Source of the DNA: an uncultured Pseudodesulfovibrio sp.
GTDB taxonomy: Bacteria > Desulfobacterota > Desulfovibrionia > Desulfovibrionales > Desulfovibrionaceae
Assembly: GCF_963675635.1 (NCBI RefSeq)
Contig: NZ_OY776488.1
Coordinates: 1,033,740-1,097,739, forward strand
Direction of reading: 5' to 3'
DNA length: 64,000 bases
Part shown: piece by piece, positions 35,842 through 45,094 of the stretch
Layout of the letters: every line of letters starts with the position of its first letter
Numbering within the stretch: position 1 is the first letter of the stretch
Program-made: the position numbers and the translations under genes
The notes under the pieces: model-generated
What the model saw: the letters and a program-made list of their open reading frames with translations, nothing else
Told to the model about the DNA's origin: nothing
The model's database searches: none

Positions 35842-37584
35842 ATGTGGGAAAAAGCATTCAGCCAAGCCCCTGACTTTCAGAAGCCAGATGGGACACAACC
35901 AGATCAGCATACGCTGAGTACACTTGAAGAACTGAAGCAATTCATAGACTTCAAGCATATTAAGTATTGTCTTCTTAAGCCGTACTTCGAAGTTAAAGAC
36001 TATCCACTCGTTCAGGCTCGAGAACTCTTGCCCTCTTTCGAAGTAGACCTTTACGAGTACAAGAATCTCCCAGGATTTTCCATGGTGGCCTTCGAACGCC
36101 AACTCAATTCATTTCAGGAGATATTTCAGTATGATGCACTACACTCCCTCTCTGATTGGGAAGAAATGCAATTCCAGGATAATTGCGCCATAGAAGACAA
36201 TGTCGTCGCAAACAACATCCGCACCTTCCAAAGCCGTCTTCCCAAAAGATACCATTCTGAATTCATTGAAAAATTTGAAGGGAAGGACATTTGCACCATC
36301 AATGCGTATTCACAGATGCTTCCTTTTCTGCTTGAACTGGAACGAGCTCACGTCTTAGCCCATGACAGTTCCGGCAAATTCACATTGCAAGGTGTATATG
36401 CGTCACTGCCCTCCAACCTTGACAGCGAGCTAAAACAGTTCGGCCTGAGAATCGGTAAATTCAAGCCCGGCAACAATCTCATGTACGAATGCAACCGTCT
36501 GTTCGTCTATCAATTCATGATGGAACTGCACGGATTCCCCATTGTTTCGGAGCGGCGAACTTCTTCAGCCATGTTTGCCATTCGTCTTCTTCGCCAGAAT
36601 GAACGATTCATTATTCGAGTACTCGGCCAAAGCGACCGGACCATCACGACAATGATGTCACCACCGCCCGGAACGCCAAAAAAACTCTTAAAATACCCGC
36701 GAATCGAAAAAACAGCCCTTGTTCAAATTCATGAAAATCAAAAAGATCTCATTGAACTGCTAAAAGATCAGGGCTTCTTTATCGATGAAAAGAATCGAGT
36801 TGTCATTCTGCGCGTCACATACCAGCAACATGACTACAGCCCTAAGAACGTTCGGGAAGACCGCGCTTTATCAGTTCTGAAACAGGAACTCATTCATCCG
36901 ATAACAGGACGAGTGAACGATAGCCTGAATATTATTCAAAATGTTCGAAACATGATCCTTCGCCTCAATGACATCGTACGAGGGGAATATCGTATCCCTG
37001 TGAATTACAAACGAAGTGAAGTCATTACCGACACTGATACGCACGAAAAGCGCCTGAAAGTCCTCTACGTGTGGCTTTCCAAGCACATGCACAGAATTGT
37101 CGACTACTCGGACGATTATTATTCACAAATAGTCCGCGTATTGGACGGGTACCTGCTCGCCCCGGATAATTATGAAGTCTTCAATGATCACTATGCCCTA
37201 CATCAGGAAATCTGGGCCAGATACGGACAAATTCAGCAGGCGCGCAAGGTCAGGATTCTTGAAGACCTTCGTTACCGCAAGTACAAGGGAGAGCCCATTT
37301 CCTACCACCAAATGCTGGTACTGATGACAGATATACTCAACGAACTAAAATTTGAAATTGTCAACTATTTCGACAGACTCGTCGTCAAAGTATTGATCAT
37401 CGGTAATGATGTCATATCAGATGGTTATCTCCGCAGGAAATATGTCAATGTCGATGAAAAGCAACTTTCACCCTATGGACGCGAAATACGAAAGTTATAC
37501 CATCAACTGGTCATGCTGCTCGATGAATTCCGATCCATCAGGAAATCCAGGGTCGCGAGTAATCCCCCCTCCGACCAATTCTAG
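35842..37584 (+). CDS. Uncharacterised 580-residue protein upstream of gcvT
   Basis: I do not recognise this protein. It has no signal peptide and no membrane segment, is rich in charged residues and Tyr/Phe, and looks mostly helical. Notable stretches are VYQFMMELHGFPIVSERRTSSAMFAIRLLRQNERFIIRVLGQSDRTI and RYRKYKGEPISYHQMLVLMTDILNELKFEIVNYFDRLVVKVL. No nucleotide-binding, zinc or helicase motif could be seen. It is probably cytosolic. It starts with ATG 35842 after a weak ribosome-binding site and stops 21 bases before gcvT, so it is probably the first gene of that transcript. The upstream 268-base gap shows no riboswitch. Confidence 0.7.
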   Translation: MWEKAFSQAPDFQKPDGTQPDQHTLSTLEELKQFIDFKHIKYCLLKPYFEVKDYPLVQARELLPSFEVDLYEYKNLPGFSMVAFERQLNSFQEIFQYDALHSLSDWEEMQFQDNCAIEDNVVANNIRTFQSRLPKRYHSEFIEKFEGKDICTINAYSQMLPFLLELERAHVLAHDSSGKFTLQGVYASLPSNLDSELKQFGLRIGKFKPGNNLMYECNRLFVYQFMMELHGFPIVSERRTSSAMFAIRLLRQNERFIIRVLGQSDRTITTMMSPPPGTPKKLLKYPRIEKTALVQIHENQKDLIELLKDQGFFIDEKNRVVILRVTYQQHDYSPKNVREDRALSVLKQELIHPITGRVNDSLNIIQNVRNMILRLNDIVRGEYRIPVNYKRSEVITDTDTHEKRLKVLYVWLSKHMHRIVDYSDDYYSQIVRVLDGYLLAPDNYEVFNDHYALHQEIWARYGQIQQARKVRILEDLRYRKYKGEPISYHQMLVLMTDILNELKFEIVNYFDRLVVKVLIIGNDVISDGYLRRKYVNVDEKQLSPYGREIRKLYHQLVMLLDEFRSIRKSRVASNPPSDQF

Positions 37585-37605
37585 TAATTCAACAAGGAGT
37601 TTACA

Positions 37606-38691
37606 TTGGAATCTCTTGCCACAACACCGCTCACTGAGTGGCATCGGGAAAACGGTGCCAAAATGGCCCCGTTTGCTGGATTCGATATGCCCGTTCAATA
37701 CAAGGGCATCATTGTCGAACACAAACATACCCGCAGCAAAGCTGGTATCTTTGACATCTGTCATATGGGTGAATTCAAACTATCCGGCACTGGCGCTAAA
37801 GACGGACTGAACAAAGTCGTCAGCCACGATCTGGAAACCCTGACCCCGGGCAAATGCCGCTATGGTTTCCTGCTCAATGAAGCCGGTGGTATCAATGATG
37901 ATCTTATCATCTACTGCATAGCCGACGATGAATACATGCTGGTCGTTAACGGTGCATGCAGAAAAAAAGACTATGACCATATTCAGGCCAACCTGCCCAA
38001 AAGCCTGACCCTCATCGACGTCAGCGATGAAACAGCCAAAATCGACGTACAGGGTCCTGAAAGTTTGGATGTTCTCAACACACTGCTTGGATCAACTTGG
38101 AACCATTTGAAATATTTTAATTTTGAAGAAACCGATGTTGCTGGCTTCCCCATGATAATCAGCCGCACAGGGTATACCGGAGAACTTGGATATGAACTAT
38201 ACCTCCCGTCTGCCAATGCACTGGAAATATGGGAAAAACTCGTAGAGGATGAACGGGTTGAACCAGTTGGACTTGGTGCTCGCGACACGTTGCGTCTGGA
38301 AATCGGCTATCCGCTGTATGGACAGGATCTGGATGAAGACCATACTCCCAAAGAAGCAGGAGCCGGTTTCTTCCTCAAAAAGGAAACCGAATATATCGGC
38401 AAATCCGGCCTGGCTAATGTCAAGGAATCATTGATAGCCTTGAGTATCGAAGGCCGCCGCACAGCGAGACATTACGATGAAGTACTGCTGCCTAATGGAG
38501 AAAAGACCGGTGTCATCACCAGCGGGTCTTTTGCTCCCAGTCTTGGGCACTGCATTGCACTGGCATATGTCCGTGCAGAAGATGCTGACAAAGATGAATT
38601 CATCATCAAGACAGCCCGGGTTGAACTCAAGGCAAAAAAAGCCGCTCTCCCCTTTTTCAAGGATGGAACGGCAAGGAAAAAAGTCGACTAA
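37606..38691 (+). CDS. gcvT: Glycine cleavage system aminomethyltransferase (T protein)
   Basis: A 361-residue T protein that takes the aminomethyl group from lipoyl H protein to tetrahydrofolate, releasing ammonia. Motifs: LTEWHRENGAKMAPFAGFDMPVQYKG at the N-terminus, GIFDICHMGEFKLSG, SRTGYTGELGYELYL, LGARDTLRLEIGYPLYGQDLDED, and the C-terminal barrel. The start is TTG at 37606, behind AAGGAG at about 37594, which is unusual but clear. No gcvH or gcvP is in this window; those may be elsewhere. The gene is preceded by the unknown 580-residue protein and followed by a strong terminator. Confidence 0.95.
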   Translation: MESLATTPLTEWHRENGAKMAPFAGFDMPVQYKGIIVEHKHTRSKAGIFDICHMGEFKLSGTGAKDGLNKVVSHDLETLTPGKCRYGFLLNEAGGINDDLIIYCIADDEYMLVVNGACRKKDYDHIQANLPKSLTLIDVSDETAKIDVQGPESLDVLNTLLGSTWNHLKYFNFEETDVAGFPMIISRTGYTGELGYELYLPSANALEIWEKLVEDERVEPVGLGARDTLRLEIGYPLYGQDLDEDHTPKEAGAGFFLKKETEYIGKSGLANVKESLIALSIEGRRTARHYDEVLLPNGEKTGVITSGSFAPSLGHCIALAYVRAEDADKDEFIIKTARVELKAKKAALPFFKDGTARKKVD

Positions 38692-38698
38692 ATATGAC

Positions 38699-38726
38699 AA
38701 AAGGGACGCCAAGGCGTCCCTTTTTA
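38699..38726. terminator. Bidirectional terminator between gcvT and the acyltransferase
   Basis: Twelve-bp stem AAAAGGGACGCC/GGCGTCCCTTTT with an AA loop and T's on each side, between convergent genes. Confidence 0.9.
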
Positions 38727-39377
38727 TTATTCAGAACCGAGTGCAAGCATACGTTTTTCCAAACGTGCTCCCTCCTGCTTCAAAACATCCTTATCCAATT
38801 TTTCCGTTGTCACATCCATTGGTTCACCCAGATAAAAACGGCACTTTGAAAAAGGATATGGGAGCATAAACCTATCCCATGAATTAAACTCTTTTTTCTG
38901 CGAGGCGTACGCCCTGAGCGGGATTATTTGGGCACCAGTTCTCTGGGCAAGCAAGAAAATCCCGTCTTTAACCTTGTGACGAGGTCCTCGGGGGCCATCA
39001 ACCGTGACTGCACCTATCAATTTTTCTTTTAACATTAGGCGCTTAGCATTGATCAAAGCTCTCACTCCACCACGAGAACTCGACCCTCTCACAGTGATAT
39101 GCCCGCTCCGTTCAAGGAGTCTTGAGATAAATTCTCCATCCTTACTCTGGCTAACCATAATGACGAATCTATTATCAAATCGATTAACATAAGAGATAAG
39201 AGGTAAAAATTCGCCATGCCACAAAGCGAAGACATATGGTTTCCCTTGTCGACTCTTTTCAATAATGGACTTCAGGTCACCGTGCACTTCAAAACGCAAC
39301 GTCTTACCTAACACGTTGGAAATGGCAGAGACAAACGGAACCAGTCGCAGTGGATCAATAGGTATTTTCATTTTCAA
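38727..39377 (-). CDS. DUF374-type lysophospholipid/LPS acyltransferase
   Basis: A 216-residue protein of the DUF374 branch of the LPLAT fold. Motifs are YVFALWHGEFLPLISY (the HX4D-like box as WHGEFL) and AVTVDGPRGPRHKVKDGIFLLAQRTGAQIIPL, the family hallmark. It is a likely acyltransferase in lipid A or phospholipid synthesis; the acceptor is not readable. An upstream basic stretch could be a peripheral membrane anchor. It starts at ATG 39377, with a second ATG two codons in. Confidence 0.88.
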   Translation of the reverse strand: MKMKIPIDPLRLVPFVSAISNVLGKTLRFEVHGDLKSIIEKSRQGKPYVFALWHGEFLPLISYVNRFDNRFVIMVSQSKDGEFISRLLERSGHITVRGSSSRGGVRALINAKRLMLKEKLIGAVTVDGPRGPRHKVKDGIFLLAQRTGAQIIPLRAYASQKKEFNSWDRFMLPYPFSKCRFYLGEPMDVTTEKLDKDVLKQEGARLEKRMLALGSE

Positions 39378-39532
39378 TAATCACTCTTTATTGTGCATAC
39401 ATATCGACTCTACGCATTCAGGACAAGAGAGATGTTGAATTGAAAAAATCTTTCCATATCAAATTATTAATGCACCTTATCTATTTGACCTGCCAAGAAT
39501 CCTGTGATGGGTTGTAAATTCAAGGAGAAAAC

Positions 39533-40147
39533 ATGTCTAATATTTCACTCGATTGCCAAGGTCTGCCCTGTCCTCAACCTGTTCTGAAAGCAAAAGAAGC
39601 TTTGGAAAAACACGCCCCTGAACATTTTGTTGTCACTGTAGACAATGAAGCTGCCAAGGAAAACGTCTCCCGCTTTCTGACAGTACAAGGTTATGCTGTT
39701 ACTTCCGATAAAGTCGGACCTGACTTTATTGTGACCGCTTACAAATCCCCAGACAATGAATGTGAAGCGTGTACAATCATGTCAGAGCGAGAAATTGAGA
39801 CACTCGACACCCAGAAGATATTGGTTTTCATTGCTTCAGATGTCATTGGTACCGGAGATGACAAGCTTGGATCCAGCCTCATGTTCAACTTCCTAAGTAC
39901 ATTAAAAGAACTTGGAAATGACTTGTGGCGCATTGTCATGGTGAATGGGGGAGTGAAGCTGGCTATTGAGGACAGTCAATGTCTGGAAGCACTGCAAAAC
40001 CTCGAAAAGAATGGTGTTTCAATCCTTGTTTGTGGAACCTGTCTTGAGTTTTTCAACCTGACTGCTCAGAAAAGAGCCGGAGACGTGACCAACATGCTCG
40101 ATATTGTGACCAGTTTCCAGCTTGCCACAAAGACAATTCGTGTCTAA
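39533..40147 (+). CDS. yedF: Sulfurtransferase-like selenium metabolism protein YedF
   Basis: A 204-residue protein with a TusA-like domain in front (SLDCQGLPCPQPVLKAKEALE, containing the CPxP motif and the reactive Cys) and a DsrE-like domain behind (LVFIASDVIGTGDDKLGSSLMFNFLSTLKEL, then ILVCGTCLEFF). This combination is the YedF selenium-metabolism family, linked to selenophosphate use in selenoprotein-rich bacteria; sulfate reducers make several selenoproteins. The start is the ATG after AAGGAGA at ~39523. It ends 9 bases before rluB and is probably co-transcribed. Confidence 0.93.
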   Translation: MSNISLDCQGLPCPQPVLKAKEALEKHAPEHFVVTVDNEAAKENVSRFLTVQGYAVTSDKVGPDFIVTAYKSPDNECEACTIMSEREIETLDTQKILVFIASDVIGTGDDKLGSSLMFNFLSTLKELGNDLWRIVMVNGGVKLAIEDSQCLEALQNLEKNGVSILVCGTCLEFFNLTAQKRAGDVTNMLDIVTSFQLATKTIRV

Positions 40148-40156
40148 GAACAGCGA

Positions 40157-40909
40157 ATGTCCGATGAAAAACAAATCCGATTAAATAAATTTATCGCCCA
40201 ATGCGGAGTCACTTCCCGACGCGGCGCTGATGAGCTGGTCTTCAGTGGCCAGGTAACTGTCAATGGAACGACCGCAGATTCCCCCGGGATCAAGGTTGAT
40301 CCAAGCAGGGACTTAGTGTCTGTCAGAGGCAAAAACATTGCCCTGCCCGGCAAGGCCGGAGACATGACGCTCATTCTGCACAAACCTATTGAAACGGTCA
40401 CAACGGTCAACGACCCACAAGGGCGAGAGACGGTTCTTGATCTTCTTCCACCAGAGATCAGGACGTTACGACCATTCCCGGTCGGACGTCTGGATTTTTT
40501 TTCAGAAGGCCTGCTGCTGTTAACCACAGATGGTGATCTTTGTTACCGCCTCACCCATCCTAAATACCATCTCCCTAAAATATATCAGGTGACGGTGCGC
40601 GGCACTGTGCCCGAAGCTGCAATCAAGACTATGCAAACAGGCATGACCCTGCCGGAAGGTGATAAACTTGCACCAGCCAAGGTGGTGCTTAAAAAACCAG
40701 TCGCGGGCACTCAACAAATTGAGATAACACTGATTCAGGGCATCAATCGTCAAATTCGCCGAATGTGTGATGTCTTGGGGCTGACTATTCTTCATCTCAG
40801 ACGCATCCAGCAAGGCCCGGTGACCCTAGGCAATCTCAAGCGCGGCATGTGGCGCGAATTGACAAAGAGTGAACTCCAGGCCTTGAAAAAAGCCGTAAAG
40901 CTCGACTAA
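40157..40909 (+). CDS. rluB: 23S rRNA pseudouridine synthase, RluB-like
   Basis: A 250-residue RsuA/RluB/E/F family enzyme. The S4-like domain reads RLNKFIAQCGVTSRRGADELVFSGQVTVNG. The catalytic loop is FPVGRLDFFSEGLLLLTTDGDL with Asp of GRLD. The C-terminal motif is QGINRQIRRMCDVLG. By type it modifies 23S rRNA (U2605 in E. coli), but the exact site cannot be deduced and RluE/F-like activity is possible. It follows yedF by 9 bases and its stop overlaps the convergent lolA stop by four bases. Confidence 0.93.
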   Translation: MSDEKQIRLNKFIAQCGVTSRRGADELVFSGQVTVNGTTADSPGIKVDPSRDLVSVRGKNIALPGKAGDMTLILHKPIETVTTVNDPQGRETVLDLLPPEIRTLRPFPVGRLDFFSEGLLLLTTDGDLCYRLTHPKYHLPKIYQVTVRGTVPEAAIKTMQTGMTLPEGDKLAPAKVVLKKPVAGTQQIEITLIQGINRQIRRMCDVLGLTILHLRRIQQGPVTLGNLKRGMWRELTKSELQALKKAVKLD

Positions 40910-41598
40910 AAGCCCTGCGTATTATCCTCCACCTGTGTTCCCTGCGGGGGGGTAAAGGTGAACATCTCAGGAGTCAGGTCAACGTCTAATTCAACATTGG
41001 ACAGCCTGAGTTCGTTGCCGTTGCCATAGAAATCAACAATCATGACCTGTCGAAGCAGACCGGTGTCTGACTCCACGCCCACAAAGGCTAGGACCATACC
41101 CGGCTCAGCTTCCTTGGGAACGAGTTGCAACACGGTGAAGCCTTTCCCCCAACGCTCACGAACAGCATCGGCACCCTGCCAGTCGGTCTTGACCACAAAA
41201 TCTTCCTTGATATTGGCCTGACCGGATATGAACCGTAAGATGGTTTTGGAATCCAACAGGCTGGCCACGCTATATTTAATGGCGAGTTCTTCATCTTCAA
41301 TAAAATTCCAGGCGTAATCCGGACCGACAACAAGCAATTCTTTTTCCGGCTTTGTCGTTTCCCACCGCACCTGTGACGGTTGGCGAAACCAGATTTTCCC
41401 TTCGCGAGTCTCCACTTCACCGCTTGCAACATTTGTCAAATCCTGAACAAAGTCCGCCTGAAATGTCTTCAGGGTTTCATACCGCTGCTGGATCAGATCC
41501 GGCAGATCTTCAGGTGCCACGGGTTCCGTAGCCATTGAGGCAAAGGGACTCAACAACACACACAGTATTGCAAAACATGAAATATACAATCTAGACAT
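40906..41598 (-). CDS. lolA: Outer-membrane lipoprotein carrier protein LolA
   Basis: A 230-residue periplasmic protein with a signal peptide (LYISCFAILCVLLSPFASMATE). The LolA fold shows in RYETLKTFQADFVQDLTNVASGEVETREGKIWFRQPSQVRWETTKPEKELLVVGPDYAWNFIEDE and in TGLLRQVMIVDFYGNGNELRLSNV. LolA ferries lipoproteins from LolCDE to LolB, matching the several predicted lipoproteins in the window. It lies 14 bases after ftsK and is likely its partner in a transcript, as in many proteobacteria. Confidence 0.93.
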   Translation of the reverse strand: MSRLYISCFAILCVLLSPFASMATEPVAPEDLPDLIQQRYETLKTFQADFVQDLTNVASGEVETREGKIWFRQPSQVRWETTKPEKELLVVGPDYAWNFIEDEELAIKYSVASLLDSKTILRFISGQANIKEDFVVKTDWQGADAVRERWGKGFTVLQLVPKEAEPGMVLAFVGVESDTGLLRQVMIVDFYGNGNELRLSNVELDVDLTPEMFTFTPPQGTQVEDNTQGF

Positions 41599-41612
41599 TC
41601 ATTCTTCTCCAA

Positions 41613-43829
41613 TTAATCAGACGTGATAACCTTGCGAGGCTTGCTTCCTTCCTGCGGACCGAGAATACCTTCAGATTCCATTTGTTCTATGAAACGAGCA
41701 GCACGGTTAAAACCGATTCTGAAGCGTCGTTGCAACAAGGAAATAGAGGCTTTCCCCTGAGACAGCACAAACTGTACCGCCTCGTCATAAACAGGATCAT
41801 CAGACTGTCCAGCCGGGCCGGAACCACCGCCATCATCTGATTTCTGCTTCCAATCGGAAAAATCAAGTTCAAATTCCTGCGGTATGGATTCCTTCCAGAA
41901 TTTGACGACATGCGCAATTTCCGTCTCATCAACGTACGCTCCGTGCATGCGCTTGAGCTTGCCACCACTGGGCTTAAAGAGCATATCCCCCTTGCCAAGC
42001 AATCGCTCTGCCCCCACTCCGTCCAGAATGGTCCGGGAATCAAACTTCGAGGTCACAAAAAAGGATATACGCGTGGGGAAGTTTGCCTTGATGATACCAG
42101 TAACAACGTCCACACTGGGACGCTGGGTCGCCAGAATCATATGAATGCCGGCAGCACGGGCCAACTGTGCCAGTCGGACAATACACTGTTCCACGTCCTT
42201 GGCAGCCGTCATCATCAGATCTGCCAACTCATCAATGATAATAACCAAATACGGCATAGGTTTCATATGCTTGTATTCTTCTGGAAGCTCATCGCCCAAG
42301 GAGTCCAGTTTTTTATTATATCCCTCAATGTTACGCACACCAAGTTGAGCCATTTTCTTGTATCGGCAATCCATCTCGAACACAGCCCATTCCAACGCAC
42401 TCTTGGCAAGATTCATATCCGTAACAACCGGGTGCACCAAATGTGGCAGTTCGGCATATGGTGCCAACTCAATACGCTTGGGATCAACCAGTAAGAGTTT
42501 AACTTCTTCAGGACCGGCCTTGTATAAAAGACTCAACAAAAACCCATTGATGCCAACAGACTTGCCTGCCCCTGTGGCACCGGCCACAAGAAGGTGTGGC
42601 ATTTTAGCCAAGTCCGCCACTTTTGTCGCACCATGAATGTCTTTACCAAGGGCGAGTGTCAATGGAGATTTTGAACTGGTAAACTCTTCAGATTCAAGTA
42701 CTTCTCGCAGAAACACCATTTCACGATCAATGTTGGGAATCTCAATACCCACACTATCCTTACCCGGAATGGGAGCTTCAATACGAACTGATTCGGCTCG
42801 TAAAGCCAGTGCAATATCATCAGTCAGATTTTCGATTTTACTGACCTTAATACCCGGCGCTGGCTTGAACTCAAACATGGTCACGACCGGGCCGGGAACA
42901 ACCTGTTGAATTTCGCCCTGCACATTAAAATCATTCAGGCATTCCTTCAGCCTATCTGCCAACGGCTGCAACACTTCTTGCGTTTGGCTCGTCTTCCGAG
43001 CAGCAGGTGGCGTCAACAGTTCCGTGCTTGGAAAATCTCCACTGGCAACGACCTTTTTAGTCGCATTTTTGACAACCGGATTGGATTTTGGCTTGGGCTT
43101 TGGTCTAAAAGCTGCCGGAATTTCCGACTCAAGGTCAACAAACTGTAAATCCAGATCTTCTTCTGGTTTATCAGTCTTCTTTTCATTTTTCGCCAACACC
43201 TTAGACTCATTGCGTTCTTTGCGACCTTCCTGTCGTTTGAGCAATCCTTCGCGAATGGTGCCCCACCATTGCAGCACAATGTTCCACACAGAAGTCCACG
43301 TGAAACCAAGGACTCCCTGTAAGGAAATGATGGTCACGAAAAGCCATAAAAGGAATGAACCGACAGGCCGCAAATACGGCAAGGTAAATCGAGTGATAAT
43401 ATCACGACCAAAATACCCACTCCCGATGAGACCATACGCATCCTGTGGAACTGTGGTGAACCAAGGATGCATGGCCCATGCTTCGAAGGCGATGAATAAT
43501 CCGGCAACACCCAGCCAACGGATGATGGAAAGTTTCAACTTGGACACGAATCTGGTCAAACCGAGATACAGAAAATAGATCGGCCAAAACAATGCACCAA
43601 GACCAAATAAAGTAACAAGAAATCCGGCACAATACGCCCCGGCATACCCAACAACATTCTGTACTGCCGCGCCTGAAGTAACAGCCTGGTTGAAACTAGG
43701 ATCTCCAGGGCTGAATGACAGGAGGCTCAGAAACAGGAACGCTGACAAAAAAAGAAAGAACAGCCCGACAAATTCTGTGCGGCGACTTTTTTTGACGTGT
43801 TGTACCGATGCTTTCTGTTTTTTAACCAT
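41613..43829 (-). CDS. ftsK: DNA translocase FtsK
   Basis: A 738-residue FtsK/SpoIIIE-type translocase. The N-terminal part has about four transmembrane helices (e.g. FVGLFFLFLSAFLFLSLLSF and AYCAGFLVTLFGLGALFWPIYFLYLG). A charged linker follows. The motor has Walker A LLVAGATGAGKSVGINGF (Lys423), Walker B MPYLVIIIDELADLMM and the ATQRPSVDVVTGIIK block. The C-terminal gamma winged helix, QFVLSQGKASISLLQRRFRIGFNRAARFIEQME, reads KOPS. The linker is short, as in non-enteric relatives. It acts at the division septum to clear chromosome DNA and to activate XerCD recombination, matching xerD in this window. Confidence 0.97.
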   Translation of the reverse strand: MVKKQKASVQHVKKSRRTEFVGLFFLFLSAFLFLSLLSFSPGDPSFNQAVTSGAAVQNVVGYAGAYCAGFLVTLFGLGALFWPIYFLYLGLTRFVSKLKLSIIRWLGVAGLFIAFEAWAMHPWFTTVPQDAYGLIGSGYFGRDIITRFTLPYLRPVGSFLLWLFVTIISLQGVLGFTWTSVWNIVLQWWGTIREGLLKRQEGRKERNESKVLAKNEKKTDKPEEDLDLQFVDLESEIPAAFRPKPKPKSNPVVKNATKKVVASGDFPSTELLTPPAARKTSQTQEVLQPLADRLKECLNDFNVQGEIQQVVPGPVVTMFEFKPAPGIKVSKIENLTDDIALALRAESVRIEAPIPGKDSVGIEIPNIDREMVFLREVLESEEFTSSKSPLTLALGKDIHGATKVADLAKMPHLLVAGATGAGKSVGINGFLLSLLYKAGPEEVKLLLVDPKRIELAPYAELPHLVHPVVTDMNLAKSALEWAVFEMDCRYKKMAQLGVRNIEGYNKKLDSLGDELPEEYKHMKPMPYLVIIIDELADLMMTAAKDVEQCIVRLAQLARAAGIHMILATQRPSVDVVTGIIKANFPTRISFFVTSKFDSRTILDGVGAERLLGKGDMLFKPSGGKLKRMHGAYVDETEIAHVVKFWKESIPQEFELDFSDWKQKSDDGGGSGPAGQSDDPVYDEAVQFVLSQGKASISLLQRRFRIGFNRAARFIEQMESEGILGPQEGSKPRKVITSD

Positions 43830-43846
43830 GTGGTCTCGCTTTGTAA

Positions 43847-43885
43847 AAAAAGGTCCTGGACAGCACGCTGTCCACGACCCTTTTT
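43847..43885 (-). terminator. Terminator after efp
   Basis: Interrupted stem AAAGGTC-c-TGGACAG with CTGTCCA-c-GACCCTTT around a short loop. On the minus strand a run of seven T's follows. It separates efp from ftsK. Confidence 0.85.
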
Positions 43886-43917
43886 ACGCAATTTTCACAA
43901 AGAGTTGCAAGTCCGCG

Positions 43918-44475
43918 TTATTCGCGTCCCAGATATTCTGAACTGCGGGTATCAACCTTGATCATGTCACCTTCGTTTATGAAAAGCGGTACGTTGATCT
44001 TGAGGCCGGTTTCAAGAGTAGCAGGCTTAGTTGCATTACTGACTCGATCGCCCTGTACGCCCGGATCGGTCTGGGCAACAATCAGGCTAACGTTTGCAGG
44101 CAGGTCGACACCAATCAACTCGCCATTATACAATAGAACCTTTACGGTGTCGCCTTCCTTGATAAAACCGCCCTTTTCACCGACGTTTTCATCTGGAACA
44201 TTCATCTGTTCATAGGTTTCAAGGTCCATGAACACATAATCAGTTCCTTCTTTATATATGAACTGCATGCCAACGACGACCATGTCCGGCTTTTTAACTT
44301 TCTCGCCGGAACGGAAGGTCTTGTCCAACACCTGGCCAGTCTTCAAATGGCGGAGTTTGGTACGCATCATGGCACCACCCTTACCGGGCTTGAAATGCTG
44401 AAACTCAACAATTTCGAAAGGTTTTCCGTCTATTTCAATCTTCAGGCCGGTCCTGAAATCTTTGGTTGAAATCAT
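43918..44475 (-). CDS. efp: Translation elongation factor P
   Basis: A 185-residue EF-P that rescues ribosomes stalled on polyproline. Domain I carries the modified loop [21 protein letters not shown], where Lys in PGKGG is the beta-lysylation position. The KOW-like core and the C-terminal [31 protein letters not shown] signature complete it. No epmA or epmB genes are nearby, so the modification type is unknown. It follows aroQ and ends at a terminator. Confidence 0.97.
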   Translation of the reverse strand: MISTKDFRTGLKIEIDGKPFEIVEFQHFKPGKGGAMMRTKLRHLKTGQVLDKTFRSGEKVKKPDMVVVGMQFIYKEGTDYVFMDLETYEQMNVPDENVGEKGGFIKEGDTVKVLLYNGELIGVDLPANVSLIVAQTDPGVQGDRVSNATKPATLETGLKINVPLFINEGDMIKVDTRSSEYLGRE

Positions 44476-44525
44476 TTCTACTCCAAAACGTTTACCCGGT
44501 CAGTCCGGTCATTTTCACAGTTGTT

Positions 44526-44984
44526 TTACCGATTCAGACGCTCGTACAACGCCTGAACACCAAGGGCATACCCCAGAATGCCGAATCCGGCAATAACACC
44601 TACACACTGCCCCCCCATCAAAGACTGCTGTCTGAGAGGTTGATCAGTACGCGCCCAAATGTTGCTAATATGAACTTCCACGCACGGGACATCAATCCAG
44701 GCAAGACAGTCGGCAATGGCAAGACTTGTGTGAGTATATGCCCCTGCGTTGAACACCACGCCGTCAACACCCTCTTCTCTGGCCTGTTCCAGACGATCAA
44801 TAAGATCACCTTCGGAATTGGACTGAAAATTTGTGAGAACAATGTCCTCAGCAGCCTTGCCCATGGTTTTTTCCAACAATACAGGCATGTCGTCCATGGT
44901 TTGAGAACCATAAATTTCCGGCTGCCGCTTGCCGATATGCCCAAGATTGGGGCCGTTCAGTATCAATATATTGAGTTTGGCCAT
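44526..44984 (-). CDS. aroQ: 3-Dehydroquinate dehydratase, type II
   Basis: A 152-residue type II dehydroquinase of the shikimate pathway. It begins LNILILNGPNLGHIGKRQPEIYGS (catalytic Arg/Tyr region), with FQSNSEGDLIDRLEQA, VFNAGAYTHTSLAI, and CVEVHISNIWARTDQPLR (catalytic His). I set the start at ATG 44984, because its GAGGG site has the usual ~8-base spacing; the ATG at 44990 lies only 2 bases behind that site. Length is normal for the homododecameric family. aroQ-efp are adjacent, as in many proteobacteria. Confidence 0.95.
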   Translation of the reverse strand: MAKLNILILNGPNLGHIGKRQPEIYGSQTMDDMPVLLEKTMGKAAEDIVLTNFQSNSEGDLIDRLEQAREEGVDGVVFNAGAYTHTSLAIADCLAWIDVPCVEVHISNIWARTDQPLRQQSLMGGQCVGVIAGFGILGYALGVQALYERLNR

Positions 44985-45094
44985 GTCCATTTCCCTCTAT
45001 TCAGAAGATTTTCACTTCCTTGCCTTGACTCGCCCCGTAAAAATGAAGAAAAGTGGGGAGTGATACAAACAATAAGCAAGAGCGGTATTTCTTT

